Shown here: one piece after another, positions 25,301-31,335 of the stretch | How the letters are laid out: each line of letters begins with the position of its first letter | Position numbering within the stretch: position 1 is the stretch's first letter | IMG/VR virus record: IMGVR_UViG_3300042542_004076 | Coordinates: 1 to 34,306 of that record | DNA from: a virus | Reading direction: 5' to 3' (one strand) | Length of the DNA stretch: 34,306 nucleotides | Notes under the pieces: model-generated | Database searches by the model: none | Told to the model about the DNA's origin: nothing | What the model saw: the letters and a program-made list of their open reading frames with translations, nothing else | Translations under genes and position numbers: made by a program

Positions 25301-28275
25301 CCTGCATTTGCAAGTCTAAATGTATTATCATCTAATTTTAAGACATAATATTGATTTGATGTTGATAAACCACTAATTCCTGAAGTTTCATATTCATAAG
25401 TTATTAATTCGCCGTTATTGAATCCATGATTATTAAAATTAATTGTATAATTTGATGTGGATATACCAGATGGAGAAACTCTTAATTTTCTATTAGTATA
25501 TCCGCTCCCCCCATTTAAAACTTTAATTTCTGTTAAAGTATTTTTTGGTTCTGTTACAAATTTCTGAATACCTGAAGTTCCAATCGTGGTAAATCCAACA
25601 GTATTAATGCCACTTATATAATCATTATATGATGGATATAATTGAATGGTAGTATCACTTATATACTTTGCATAGTATGTTGATTCAGATTTTAATGTTT
25701 GTCCTGTACTAAAATTATTACCTAAAAATACTTCTGTACCTAATAAAGGATTATTTCCTGGCCTATAAGTAATAGTCTCACCATCTATTAACCCATGATT
25801 TGAATTAAATGTAATTGTTTCAAAATTTACATCAACACCACCACCTAAATTAATTTGCCTTGCATCAAACTCAATTTCTCTCCTTTTCCTTTCAATTATT
25901 GGTTCGAAAGAACAACCTCTTCCGTTTCCACCACTGACAGAAACTGATACCACAACATCAATATCAAAATTTTGTGGTGTTACATATATTCTTTCTACTG
26001 AACCACTAATTACTGGTTGAATTAAAGCATTCCCAGTAGAAACTGATAAAGAAGGGGGACTTATTACATCAAAATCACTACCTCCATTTAAAACGTTTAC
26101 TTTTTCTAGAGGACCATAATAGACTTTATTATCTGATTTGTAACTAAAAATCTCAACTCCATCTATTAACATACCAATTGTTCCAGGTGTTGTTAAATCA
26201 TCACCACCGTCCCGAATATTTGTAGTTAATGGAAACTTTTTGAGTATTTTTTGTGCAGATAAAACTTTTTCTTTTTGTAAATTTAATGTAAAATTATGAG
26301 TTCCAGATGTTAAATCTCCAAAATTTAAATAATTTGAAGATCCAATTACTGTTCTAGATGCATATAATCTGATTTGTAAATTTCCAGGTAAAACTTCAAC
26401 ATAGTATAATCCCTCAGACAATCCAGAAATTGGTGATTCTGATGGTTTATAATAAACTTCATTACCAGTTATAAAAGATACTTTGGATGAAAATGTAATT
26501 ATGGAATATAAATTTGTTGCCAAATTCTTAGATGAAACTCCAGTTGCATCATATGAAAATATTTTTTTACTTATAGTATATGATGGTAATGAATTTGATG
26601 CAACATACATGAATTGATCATTTTCATTATAGACATTTTGAATATCTGAAAATAAGGAATTGTATTCTAATTGAACAAATGAACTAGTAGAGGTTTTAAT
26701 TTTTCTTCTAATATCATAGTTAAAACTACTGTTCAGGGTAAATGTAGTATTTGTATTAACTTGATTTTGATTAATTTCAGTTATCAATAAATTTGAAATG
26801 ATTATATTATTTGAATCTCTAGATACTATATCAATATAATCTCCAACTCTTAAACTTGACTTGTCAATGTCACTTTTTAATATAAACTGAGATATTTGGC
26901 CACTATTAAAACTGTCAATTTCATATCTAGAACTTGTATTGTAAATCCAAGTGTTTGCAAAAATTTCTTTGCGAGATGGATTGGAAATAGGATTTGCAAT
27001 CAATTCTCCTATATTTCTAACTCCTATTTTTTCCCCAACTTCAGATATAGTCTCTTCCAAGATTGAGTTATATCCAGATAATACTCCTGTTAATCTAAAT
27101 TCAACTTTTTTAGATAAATCTCCATTTTCATATCCATAATAAATTTCATCAGATCTAATAGTTGAAGCTATGGGAATTTCACTGGTTACACCAGAACACC
27201 CAAAAAATTGATTAATACTTTTATCAGTATACGTAATAATATTATTTCCGGAATAAATTTTTCCCGAACTTGGAAATCCTATAGTTGAATCTACAGTTAT
27301 AATTGAACTTCCAACACTAACATGATTAATATTTTTTGTACTTCCAGTAATTTTAAAAGATCCAGTTAATGATGGGTATGAGTTATCATACCCAATAAAA
27401 AGAAGTAACTTATAATAAGTCTTTCCTTTTCTTTGTATTATTTCTACTTCAGATATTGATGCAGTAGTTTTAGGATCGTCGTTTTTAAAAATAGTTTGTC
27501 CAGAAAGATTTTCAAGATTTCCAGAAATAGATTCCGCTACTACTACATTTCTTCTTAGATAATTTGCAGATGATGGTTTTAATAAGTAGTTTTCTAGATC
27601 AATTATTTTTGGAGTTTCTCCAAACAATACATTGAATAATATTCTAAAGGACTCATTCGTGCCTTTTGATTTATATAATGCGTTGGATTCTTTTATAAAG
27701 TTGCCTACATTTAAATCAGAAACAAAATTTAAATTTTCAAGACCTGGAGTTAAATTATATTTAATTTTTTTATAAAATTCTTGTAAAAATAAGACACTTA
27801 AATTTTCTACTTTTGAAAATTGTTCATGAGAAGAAGACTCTGAAGTTGAAAATACTAATTCTTCCGAGTTTAAGTCTTGATGATAATTAGTAATTCCAGA
27901 AAAACCACGAATACATCCAGTGAATGTATTTGTTGTTAATCCAGTGTAAGTAATAATTTCATCATCAATTTTCAATAATCCATATCTTGGCGGAAATCCT
28001 TTGGTAGAATTAACGCTAATAATTTTAGATGAATCTGAAATATTATCAGATAATGTAGTAGATCCTATTACTACTTCTGGAGTTAGTTTATCTAATTTTA
28101 AATATTGATCCAGATTTTCTACAATATCTACATTACCACCTTGATGCTCTTGTGAAATGTAATATTGTTTTAAAAATTCAGATGTTTTTGGACTTTCATC
28201 TAAGATAAATTCTGGAAGTTGACTATCGATTACTTGTTGAATTTTTACCCTGCACTCAAAACCAGTTTCTATCAT
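16387..28275 (-). CDS. Giant 3962-aa gp7-type baseplate wedge protein with repeat modules
   Basis: It sits between gp6 and gp8, the place of T4 gp7 (1032 aa). The segment NFIKESNALYKSKGTNESFR and ILFNVLFGETPKII (residues about 190-225) resembles the conserved C-terminal core of T4 gp7 (FFESRSYDFYSTKGIEASYK, FLFKVLYNEEVEI). Unlike T4, that core is N-terminal and thousands of residues follow. Visible modules include 'IDxEI to RGxxG' segments (about 95-130, 1540-1565, 3075-3115, and a weaker one near 360); 'NHxFxxGexIxY' modules of about 85 aa (near 608, 828, 948, 1635, 1805, 2928); GxGY repeats (near 730, 920, 1105-1155, 2030, 2108, 3357, 3727, 3771); a YHYH-like domain at 1205-1330; SYSVKSTKEWSDIVSPVNSI (about 2390); and FINGxxQ segments (near 3210 and 3520). 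Inference: a wedge-core protein extended into a large surface appendage. Calling it gp7 is likely but unproven. Confidence 0.78.
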   Translation of the reverse strand: MIETGFECRVKIQQVIDSQLPEFILDESPKTSEFLKQYYISQEHQGGNVDIVENLDQYLKLDKLTPEVVIGSTTLSDNISDSSKIISVNSTKGFPPRYGLLKIDDEIITYTGLTTNTFTGCIRGFSGITNYHQDLNSEELVFSTSESSSHEQFSKVENLSVLFLQEFYKKIKYNLTPGLENLNFVSDLNVGNFIKESNALYKSKGTNESFRILFNVLFGETPKIIDLENYLLKPSSANYLRRNVVVAESISGNLENLSGQTIFKNDDPKTTASISEVEIIQRKGKTYYKLLLFIGYDNSYPSLTGSFKITGSTKNINHVSVGSSIITVDSTIGFPSSGKIYSGNNIITYTDKSINQFFGCSGVTSEIPIASTIRSDEIYYGYENGDLSKKVEFRLTGVLSGYNSILEETISEVGEKIGVRNIGELIANPISNPSRKEIFANTWIYNTSSRYEIDSFNSGQISQFILKSDIDKSSLRVGDYIDIVSRDSNNIIISNLLITEINQNQVNTNTTFTLNSSFNYDIRRKIKTSTSSFVQLEYNSLFSDIQNVYNENDQFMYVASNSLPSYTISKKIFSYDATGVSSKNLATNLYSIITFSSKVSFITGNEVYYKPSESPISGLSEGLYYVEVLPGNLQIRLYASRTVIGSSNYLNFGDLTSGTHNFTLNLQKEKVLSAQKILKKFPLTTNIRDGGDDLTTPGTIGMLIDGVEIFSYKSDNKVYYGPLEKVNVLNGGSDFDVISPPSLSVSTGNALIQPVISGSVERIYVTPQNFDIDVVVSVSVSGGNGRGCSFEPIIERKRREIEFDARQINLGGGVDVNFETITFNSNHGLIDGETITYRPGNNPLLGTEVFLGNNFSTGQTLKSESTYYAKYISDTTIQLYPSYNDYISGINTVGFTTIGTSGIQKFVTEPKNTLTEIKVLNGGSGYTNRKLRVSPSGISTSNYTINFNNHGFNNGELITYEYETSGISGLSTSNQYYVLKLDDNTFRLANAGIGGTHLSDYERGKYVKFQSNGLGYQIFNYPEINLSVEYTSVGIGSTQFRGNIEAQPVVKGKIIDVYVYESGVDYGSLILNNHKKPSIIVKNGKEAQIKPVIVNGRIIKTSIQYGGDEYYSLPNLKIIGQGTGASLKAVVANNKIVDVIIVNQGVGYSETDTTIIVEPSGKNSIFNPIVRSLTPNNNILFNDVNDTTFEANEIIVSSYNNLQYGICGYSGNTQNTFGESNDSHSPIIGWAYDGNPIYGSYGYSDPKNKNSPIKQLISGYTLNSANITNRPESFDEGFFIEDYQFTNSGDLDEYNGRFCITPEFPNGVYAYFATSSTDSNGNIVGVFPYFIGNKYKSKFISENKTLNQDFDFNSSKLIRNTFPYKVADKYADNDFITESNEIINQIINIESVTSGYIEDLEILNSGDNYQVRDRIKFDETNTSGGGLIAEVSEIKGKNISNLETKIDSYSNSIFVWESGETIKVSVPSDHKLENLNYVNLSGFSTELSSLNGNYQVGITSYKSTLLENLQNYSATGIVTSISLTSIPENISIGSSLKIDNEIFKILNIFKYENIIRVSRDTTGISHTATSPVYFAPNYFTIKKSSKYFDSKLNDLVYFNPKESIGIGTTSGAQISKTYRIGTKNNDISIPIQSIFIPNHPFQNGQQVIFTKPSTASNFSVSNTSGGSIFSFPISGNSQTVYVIKQSADHIGIVTQIGLTTTSNGLFFTSDGSDDYRYSIQSNFRQIFGNVDRIYSKITLDEEHNLLNGDKISLNVVPNLSVGIGTSASVYLKYNSERKVLVVNPTGFSSTGINTNTSQITIYNHSFKTGDKVLYQSSSPIIGLSTGFYFVYKVNNNDIKLCETLNDSISNPPLTVNISGVTTGTHELGLINPEILTVKNNNLTFNLSDSSVVGYNLKIFYDNQFNNEFVSTGSTTTFSVSKIGTPGISSDASLTINYGEQIPNYLFYTLEKNGSVINSDKEVKNYSKIDYIQSFYNGTYNISGIGSTIFNISLSRVPENNLYQQSDCYSLEYTTNSSNAYGGIHKIRIISSGSGFKNLPTFNSIETKFGTGAYIIPNSTNVGKINQITLVNEGFEYSSDKTLNPEASIPSFLTVKNVNTISSFNLLDGGKNYTSAPDLIIVNSETGEKITSGILLANLNGTSIGSISIIQEPKGLPDTPVRIISINNTNGIGIQNIQSSSSGIVTCILTTPLSGFGIEPFSIGDKIFVEGISKYGTEGGGFNSEDYGYQFFTVVDYLNSGTTTPRQIKFNLSEFTNNPGVASTTQNFVPRIINYKNYPKIDVNQIISDFIIGESLDISNGNGFFETDLKIVKSNKSFIKVSGFYDLNLNQIIRGKQSGSIATIENIKKSKGVFNIGYASTTNVGWIDDIGKLNDAFQVIPDNDYYQNLSYSVKSTKEWSDIVSPVNSILHTSGLKNFADTVLINNVSGFSSVTKEYSTIIYDILEEKRIDTINNFDLVVDDTVQSNSSNILKFKNKKLSDYIECRTNRVLEIDDISSQFSNSNQQLEKTTKIVSILPSKKYEKYLIQVSNDDYSQLQFTELVVLVDDNDIFTLEKASLSNTEGIISKLYGYNDDVLNEKYLKLEPTDPNNFVYNVKYLNNSFGNFNSGVGTTSLGLINLTAKTLTIPQSQNINILGYPTSTTKSIYSEIHIVDNVTNQMNYVEIFADHDGTNTNMSEFYFDNSDDTFSSNFIGSFTSSISNGILNLNYNNISNNPVTIRTRTVGFGTTSVGIGTYRFKSTGQPNGSEKTVKFESSYSNVSVASTIFVFDYLLFSTIKSTIRVSTGQTTSLHQVMTVNDGNNTYTLQYPFLSIGSTSGIGTFGAEIGGGGIASFKFYPDQSISGNFEIVSFNQLFYKDYDYINLPANLEYGNVIENVGLSKYFGVNTKELNKLSFELTHKGTPIFMKTFDPSNSSILNSSTGEFNIPNHFFSTGEELIYRPNSTFSGVSAVSVGIGSTLNNIGIVTDILPTTVYAIKIDNDKFKLSTRKEYALSTPAIAVTFTSYGSGNAHELEMYKKNEKSIISIDNMVQSPISYSLLNYNVDNGGQIGSTITTFALSGISSISIGDVLKIDNEYMKVNNIGFGTTYSGPISFSGQIPLVNVERGFVGSSATSHSNLSSVLLYRGSFNIAKNKINFTTPPQGGLTDQLFGDKDNLPDSRSYFNGRVFLKNNYDDNKVFDDISKSFTGVGQTYRLTVSGLNTVGVGSDGANAIVFINGIFQTPSTQNNTNNNFSIVENSSVGISTIIFTGITSSNGSTLITDYDINQNQLPRGGLIVSLGSTSGVGYAPLLGASVIPEVLSGSITSIGIGTSGNWGSGYRNPVSVAVTESGHTGTAASIVASVGAGGTLSFAVINGGSGYNKPTIYISPPNYENLPVIGVSRLAVGSTTETGVGLSLNVEVGGISTTGIGSTLFEVTRFKITKNGYGFRKGDVIKPVGLVTAYGLQNPISEFTLEVLDVFTDSFSAWQFGELDYIDSIKKYQDGKRTRFPLYYKSNLLSFEKNSSNTDSQLIEFDSLLVIFINGVLQQPKVAYQFNGGTSFTFTDPPKVEDNVSVFFYRGSSSDSQTVVVNESIKPGDNLQVISNNNYLGITTTQNIRTITSIPSSDRVETQLYYSQGIDSINFKPVDWIKQKVDKIIDGNIVSKSRKSIESQIYPTSKIIKNLNLNDSQVFVDNAEFFNYENELVIDIEFDCLIVPEQTNVVSAAVTAVVSTAGTIQSLVINNVGSGYTGSSVEVKISSPRKIGIGIGTIATATIAISNGSLTSPVTIINPGFGYTNTNPPQVIVPSPKVVYENISNITNVEGFSGNITGISTSVGIGTNLAIKFTLDPSLSPFTGLSVGYPIYIFDTKVGNGVTSIIDNDQSIMGIGTSFLDNIYHISAFNSSVGIITCNVRSNSQINGISTSGNLVGKFSWGRLSGFTRPNTPISIGVSGYIVNSGLTTYPTIQRRGYGFNNSGAIKNIL

Positions 28276-28276
28276 A

Positions 28277-30220
28277 TTACAACCTCTTTAGTTCTCCGTT
28301 AGAATAACTTGATCTATAGTAATCGTTGCTAGTAAACACAACTCCAGAAACGTCATCACCTGAAGCAATAACATCTTTAATCATATTTATTGAACTTTTT
28401 GAAATATCAAATGATAAGTACAAATCTTTCAATCCTATAACATCATTTGATTCGGGATATGCCTGTATTTCAATTATATCTTGATCTAAACTCGTTGACG
28501 TTATATTTAATGCCCCTATCATTATTTCACCCGTTTCGTAATTTACAATACCTGCAGACTTAACAATGACTCTATTAGAAAATACTGTTGTGGCAATTCC
28601 AACAGAGGGAAAAATATCTTTGACAATTGAAATGGTTCCTGTTTTTAGGTCAGAATTCGGAGTATCGGTAAAATATACAGTTTCAGTTTCTCCAGCAATC
28701 TTAAATCCAGTTGATTTGATGTTTTTTCCAGAAGAATTTACATGAAATCTATTACCAAAACAAATCTCATATTGTGCTGGACTATTAATTAATGCTTTCA
28801 GATCTCTTCTAATTCTTATTTTTGTAATGTTTGATGTAATTGAAGAGTCAGTGTTATCGATAGTTTGAAGAACTTTACTATACTTAAATCTTCCCCCAAA
28901 AGAATTTAAATCCGTAGAAGATGCATAAACATTTAATGAATTTAAAACTTTAGATTTTAAGTTATCTACAGTATCAACTAATGAATAATTGTAATAAATT
29001 GAAGAATCTATTTCAACATAAAGAATTTGTAAATCTCTAATTTCAGGATTAATACCAGATACTGAATATTGTTTTAATTTATTCTTGATTTGTTGCTTAT
29101 TGAAATCAGATACATAAGTACCATTTTTAGGTTTAATGCTTATAAGAACTTTTCCGAATTGTGGAGGATCCAGTTCTTCACCCCCAACTACAGATACGGA
29201 TTCTGTTTCTGGGTAGATTATAGATTTAATAATAGACTCATAATCTCTTGAAGTTACAGCTCTATATTGTGATGAATATAGTCTAGGTGCATAATTTTTA
29301 ATAGAATCCACACTTTCAATGTCGGATCCATTTTGCGATGATTGATTGGTTACTATTGATATAGTATTTGTTGGTATCACAATATTATTTGAAGAATTTT
29401 TTAAAGATCCTGCAAATGTAAATGAACTTGTACCATTTCCACTTTTACCATCAGTCACAATATATGTGACTGTAATTACTGAATTATTTTCTAATTTTTT
29501 TCCAAAAATATTATCACCAAAAAGAAGTTCATATTTTTCATCTTGAACTTCTTGAATTAAAAATACTTTTGATTCTGAATTAACGTTAAAAATATTATCT
29601 ACAAGAGTATATGGATTTCCAGTTCCAGAATCACTAATTCCTTTAACATAAACTCTAATTGTTGATGTATCAATAAATGAGTTATCTAAAATAAATCTTT
29701 GATCTAATGAACCATTTACTACAAATTCTTTCTTTAAAAAAGTACCTTCTTTAATTTCTATATTATTAAAAGATGCCACTCCATCAACAACATTTGCACT
29801 GATGTTATCTGGTGTTGAAAAGACATATGAGGATCCACTTGCCGAACCAGTACAAACTAATCCAGATTGTAGAGTTATAGTTGGAGAATATCTGATTGGG
29901 TTCGTTGATATTGGAGGAACTGAAACTGTAAAGGATACTGAAGCAGTGGAGCAAGTTCTAGAGCGAGGAATATATCCAATATTTCTTGCTAGAGAAACAA
30001 CATTCTCCCTTACAGTTGCTGAGTCTAAAAATGACTCATTAACAACCATATTTGAGTTAAAGGCTGTAATATAAGTATTATATGCCAGAGTATCGATCAG
30101 TACCGAAAAATTAGAACCTTCAAAATCAAAATCAGTAAAGTTTGAATTTGCGCGAAGATAATCCTTAATTGAGGTTCTTATCTGATCAAAGTCTAAATTA
30201 GTAAACTTAGTGAAAGGCAT
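28277..30220 (-). CDS. 6: Baseplate wedge subunit gp6
   Basis: A 647-aa protein, near the 660 aa of T4 gp6. The N-terminal signature is FTNLDFDQIRTSIKDYLRAN, FTDFDFEGSNFSVLIDTLAY, NTYITAFNSNMVVNESFLDS and VRENVVSLARNIGYIPRSRT (residues about 5-100). The middle has EVQDEKYELLFGDNIFGKKL followed by SVITVTYIVTDGKSGNG, and NYAPRLYSSQYRAVTSRDYE (about 306-325), all typical of the baseplate J-like family to which gp6 belongs. Gp6 dimers form the inner ring that links wedges in the T4 baseplate. It sits directly after gp25 (1-nt gap) and before the gp7-type gene (1-nt gap). Its normal length contrasts with the inflated neighbours, so the core ring protein has stayed compact. Confidence 0.93.
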   Translation of the reverse strand: MPFTKFTNLDFDQIRTSIKDYLRANSNFTDFDFEGSNFSVLIDTLAYNTYITAFNSNMVVNESFLDSATVRENVVSLARNIGYIPRSRTCSTASVSFTVSVPPISTNPIRYSPTITLQSGLVCTGSASGSSYVFSTPDNISANVVDGVASFNNIEIKEGTFLKKEFVVNGSLDQRFILDNSFIDTSTIRVYVKGISDSGTGNPYTLVDNIFNVNSESKVFLIQEVQDEKYELLFGDNIFGKKLENNSVITVTYIVTDGKSGNGTSSFTFAGSLKNSSNNIVIPTNTISIVTNQSSQNGSDIESVDSIKNYAPRLYSSQYRAVTSRDYESIIKSIIYPETESVSVVGGEELDPPQFGKVLISIKPKNGTYVSDFNKQQIKNKLKQYSVSGINPEIRDLQILYVEIDSSIYYNYSLVDTVDNLKSKVLNSLNVYASSTDLNSFGGRFKYSKVLQTIDNTDSSITSNITKIRIRRDLKALINSPAQYEICFGNRFHVNSSGKNIKSTGFKIAGETETVYFTDTPNSDLKTGTISIVKDIFPSVGIATTVFSNRVIVKSAGIVNYETGEIMIGALNITSTSLDQDIIEIQAYPESNDVIGLKDLYLSFDISKSSINMIKDVIASGDDVSGVVFTSNDYYRSSYSNGELKRL

Positions 30221-30221
30221 T

Positions 30222-30623
30222 TTATCTTGTTGCCTCTAATATAAATGAAAATTGTTGTGTTGGAATCTCTTGTCCGATGATATTGAAGTTAACAGTAACT
30301 TCAAATTCATTTGTATCTGGAGATGGAGTGACAAAAACTCTAACTTGATTTACTCTAGGTTCATAATTTGAAATAACATTTAAAATTTGATCTTCAATTA
30401 CTGATGCAGTTGCAAAATCTACAAATTCAAATAAACTTGATCTTACATCTGAACCTAGAGTTGAGTTAAAAAATCTCTCTGTCGGCACTGTTTCGACTAA
30501 ATTACGAATTGATCTGATGATCGCAGTTTCATTTTTTAAGATGGGAAGATCTTTTGTCACAGGATGTGGATCAAAGGATAAACTAATATCTTTAAAAGAT
30601 CTAGATATCCTAGTTATTGTCAT
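30222..30623 (-). CDS. 25: Baseplate wedge subunit gp25
   Basis: A 133-aa protein, matching T4 gp25 (132 aa) in length. The pattern DISLSFDPHPVTKDLPILKN (residues about 12-31), ETAIIRSIRNLVETVPTERF and STLGSDVRSSLFEFVD is the gp25/GPW lysozyme-like wedge family, and the C-terminal half VNQVRVFVTPSPDTNEFEVT is typical. The family is structural despite its old 'lysozyme' label; it binds gp6 and gp53 and touches the first sheath ring. A possible late promoter box lies 23 nt before the ATG. No clear Shine-Dalgarno site is visible. Confidence 0.92.
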   Translation of the reverse strand: MTITRISRSFKDISLSFDPHPVTKDLPILKNETAIIRSIRNLVETVPTERFFNSTLGSDVRSSLFEFVDFATASVIEDQILNVISNYEPRVNQVRVFVTPSPDTNEFEVTVNFNIIGQEIPTQQFSFILEATR

Positions 30624-30645
30624 CGGACACTAAAAATTCTTTATC

Positions 30646-30653
30646 TATTTATG
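30646..30653 (-). promoter_or_regulatory. Possible late promoter box CATAAATA before gp25
   Basis: The minus strand reads CATAAATA followed by G, one base from the T4 late consensus. It is 22 bases before the gp25 start, in the gap after the 80-aa gene. This could start a transcript for the gp25-gp6-gp7-type block. One-mismatch boxes are common in AT-rich DNA, so the call rests mainly on position. Confidence 0.4.
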
Positions 30654-30654
30654 C

Positions 30655-30897
30655 CTATTTCCACGAAGTTCCATAGATTGGTTCAGTTCCATAATCCCAA
30701 TCATCATAATCCTCATCATTTCTAATTTTTTCGTGTAACTCAACCTGTTTTTCAAAGTTATGCTTTGGTGCAGTATCATGCATAACTTCTTGTATAACAC
30801 GTTTTTGTGGAATAGAATCGTAATCAGTGATTAATTTGTTAGTTCCCCACATTTCATACATATAATTTTTATTTCTATCGGTTGGTAAGTTAGACAT
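30655..30897 (-). CDS. 80-aa acidic protein upstream of gp25, unrecognised function
   Basis: Starts MSNLPTDRNKNYMYEMWGTN and continues KLITDYDSIPQKRVIQEVMH, then a charged stretch ending RNDEDYDDWDYGTEPIYGTS. The protein is soluble, Trp/Tyr-rich and strongly acidic towards the C-terminus. The start is supported by AGGAG five bases before the ATG, the best ribosome site in this area, which abuts a perfect hairpin. It begins the gp25-gp6 block, so a baseplate-related or regulatory role is possible, but nothing in the sequence shows which. I recall similar small proteins next to gp25 in cyanophages, without a function. Confidence 0.6.
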   Translation of the reverse strand: MSNLPTDRNKNYMYEMWGTNKLITDYDSIPQKRVIQEVMHDTAPKHNFEKQVELHEKIRNDEDYDDWDYGTEPIYGTSWK

Positions 30898-30902
30898 TTT
30901 AG

Positions 30903-30926
30903 CTCCTGTTTTAGTGAATAAAACAG
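30903..30926 (-). promoter_or_regulatory. Leader hairpin overlapping the ribosome binding site of the 80-aa gene
   Basis: On the minus strand CTGTTTTA, a 5-nt loop (TTCAC) and TAAAACAG form a perfect 8-bp stem at 30906-30926. Its last two bases, AG, are also the first two of the AGGAG ribosome site (30903-30907), which lies five bases before the ATG. Stacking on the stem could alter ribosome access. It has no T-run, so a terminator is unlikely. Whether it regulates anything is inference. Confidence 0.4.
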
Positions 30927-30936
30927 AACTTTTATA

Positions 30937-30957
30937 AAGGAGGTTGCTATCTCCCTT
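30937..30957 (-). terminator. Possible weak terminator hairpin after speD
   Basis: Just after the speD stop, the minus strand has AAGG(G)AG, an 8-nt loop and CTCCTT, a six-pair stem with one bulged G. It is followed by TATAAAAG rather than a long T-run. This could be a weak terminator separating speD from the baseplate block, or only a leader structure. TATAAAAG next to it also resembles a late promoter box. Confidence 0.3.
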
Positions 30958-30964
30958 ATATTAT

Positions 30965-31291
30965 TTAACGATTTAGTTCTCTGAGATTATAAGAGTAAGA
31001 ATTTAGATATTTTAGTAGTTCTAGTGCAATTAATTTGGGATTTCCTTCACCACAAGTGTATACATCAATTGCAATACATCCATTTTCAGGCCAAGTGTGA
31101 CAAGAAACATGACTTTCTGACAGTGCAATGACGATTGTACACCCTTGAGGATCAAAACTGTGATTAAAAATGTTCAAAATTGTCATTCCAGCAAGATTTA
31201 TGCCCTTTTCCATGACTTCTTGAAGAGAAATCATGTCATTTAAAAGGTTAAAATCGACATTGTACACCTCCAAAAGGAGATGTTTACCCAT
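30965..31291 (-). CDS. speD: S-adenosylmethionine decarboxylase proenzyme SpeD (auxiliary metabolic gene)
   Basis: The product decarboxylates S-adenosylmethionine to provide the aminopropyl donor for spermidine and spermine synthesis, using a pyruvoyl group made by self-cleavage. All expected residues of the small bacterial/archaeal class are visible: L-S-E59-S60-H61 (cleavage before Ser60), His65 in CHTWPE and Cys80 in TCGE, with the same spacing as Ser63, His68 and Cys83 of the Thermotoga enzyme. I place the start at the ATG ending at 31291 (MGKHLLLEVY), with GGAA about 9 nt upstream. A TTG 15 nt earlier (31306) is possible but less likely. This gives 108 aa; the C-terminal tail is about 20 residues shorter than in Thermotoga. 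speD is a known cyanophage auxiliary gene, thought to support polyamine supply during infection. It lies between a 209-aa gene of unknown role and the baseplate block. Confidence 0.9.
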   Translation of the reverse strand: MGKHLLLEVYNVDFNLLNDMISLQEVMEKGINLAGMTILNIFNHSFDPQGCTIVIALSESHVSCHTWPENGCIAIDVYTCGEGNPKLIALELLKYLNSYSYNLRELNR

Positions 31292-31335
31292 CGAAAACTG
31301 TTCCAATTTTATTTTTATAAAAAATTTATTTATTT

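Noticed and set aside
30222-30623. Calling gp25 a lysozyme
   Set aside because: The family name mentions lysozyme, but the protein is a structural wedge subunit and no catalytic arrangement is evident.
31292-31306. TTG start giving speD five more residues (MEQFS)
   Set aside because: The ATG at 31291 has a GGAA ribosome site that falls within these bases, and starting at MGKH agrees with the usual SpeD N-terminus (GxHLLxE).
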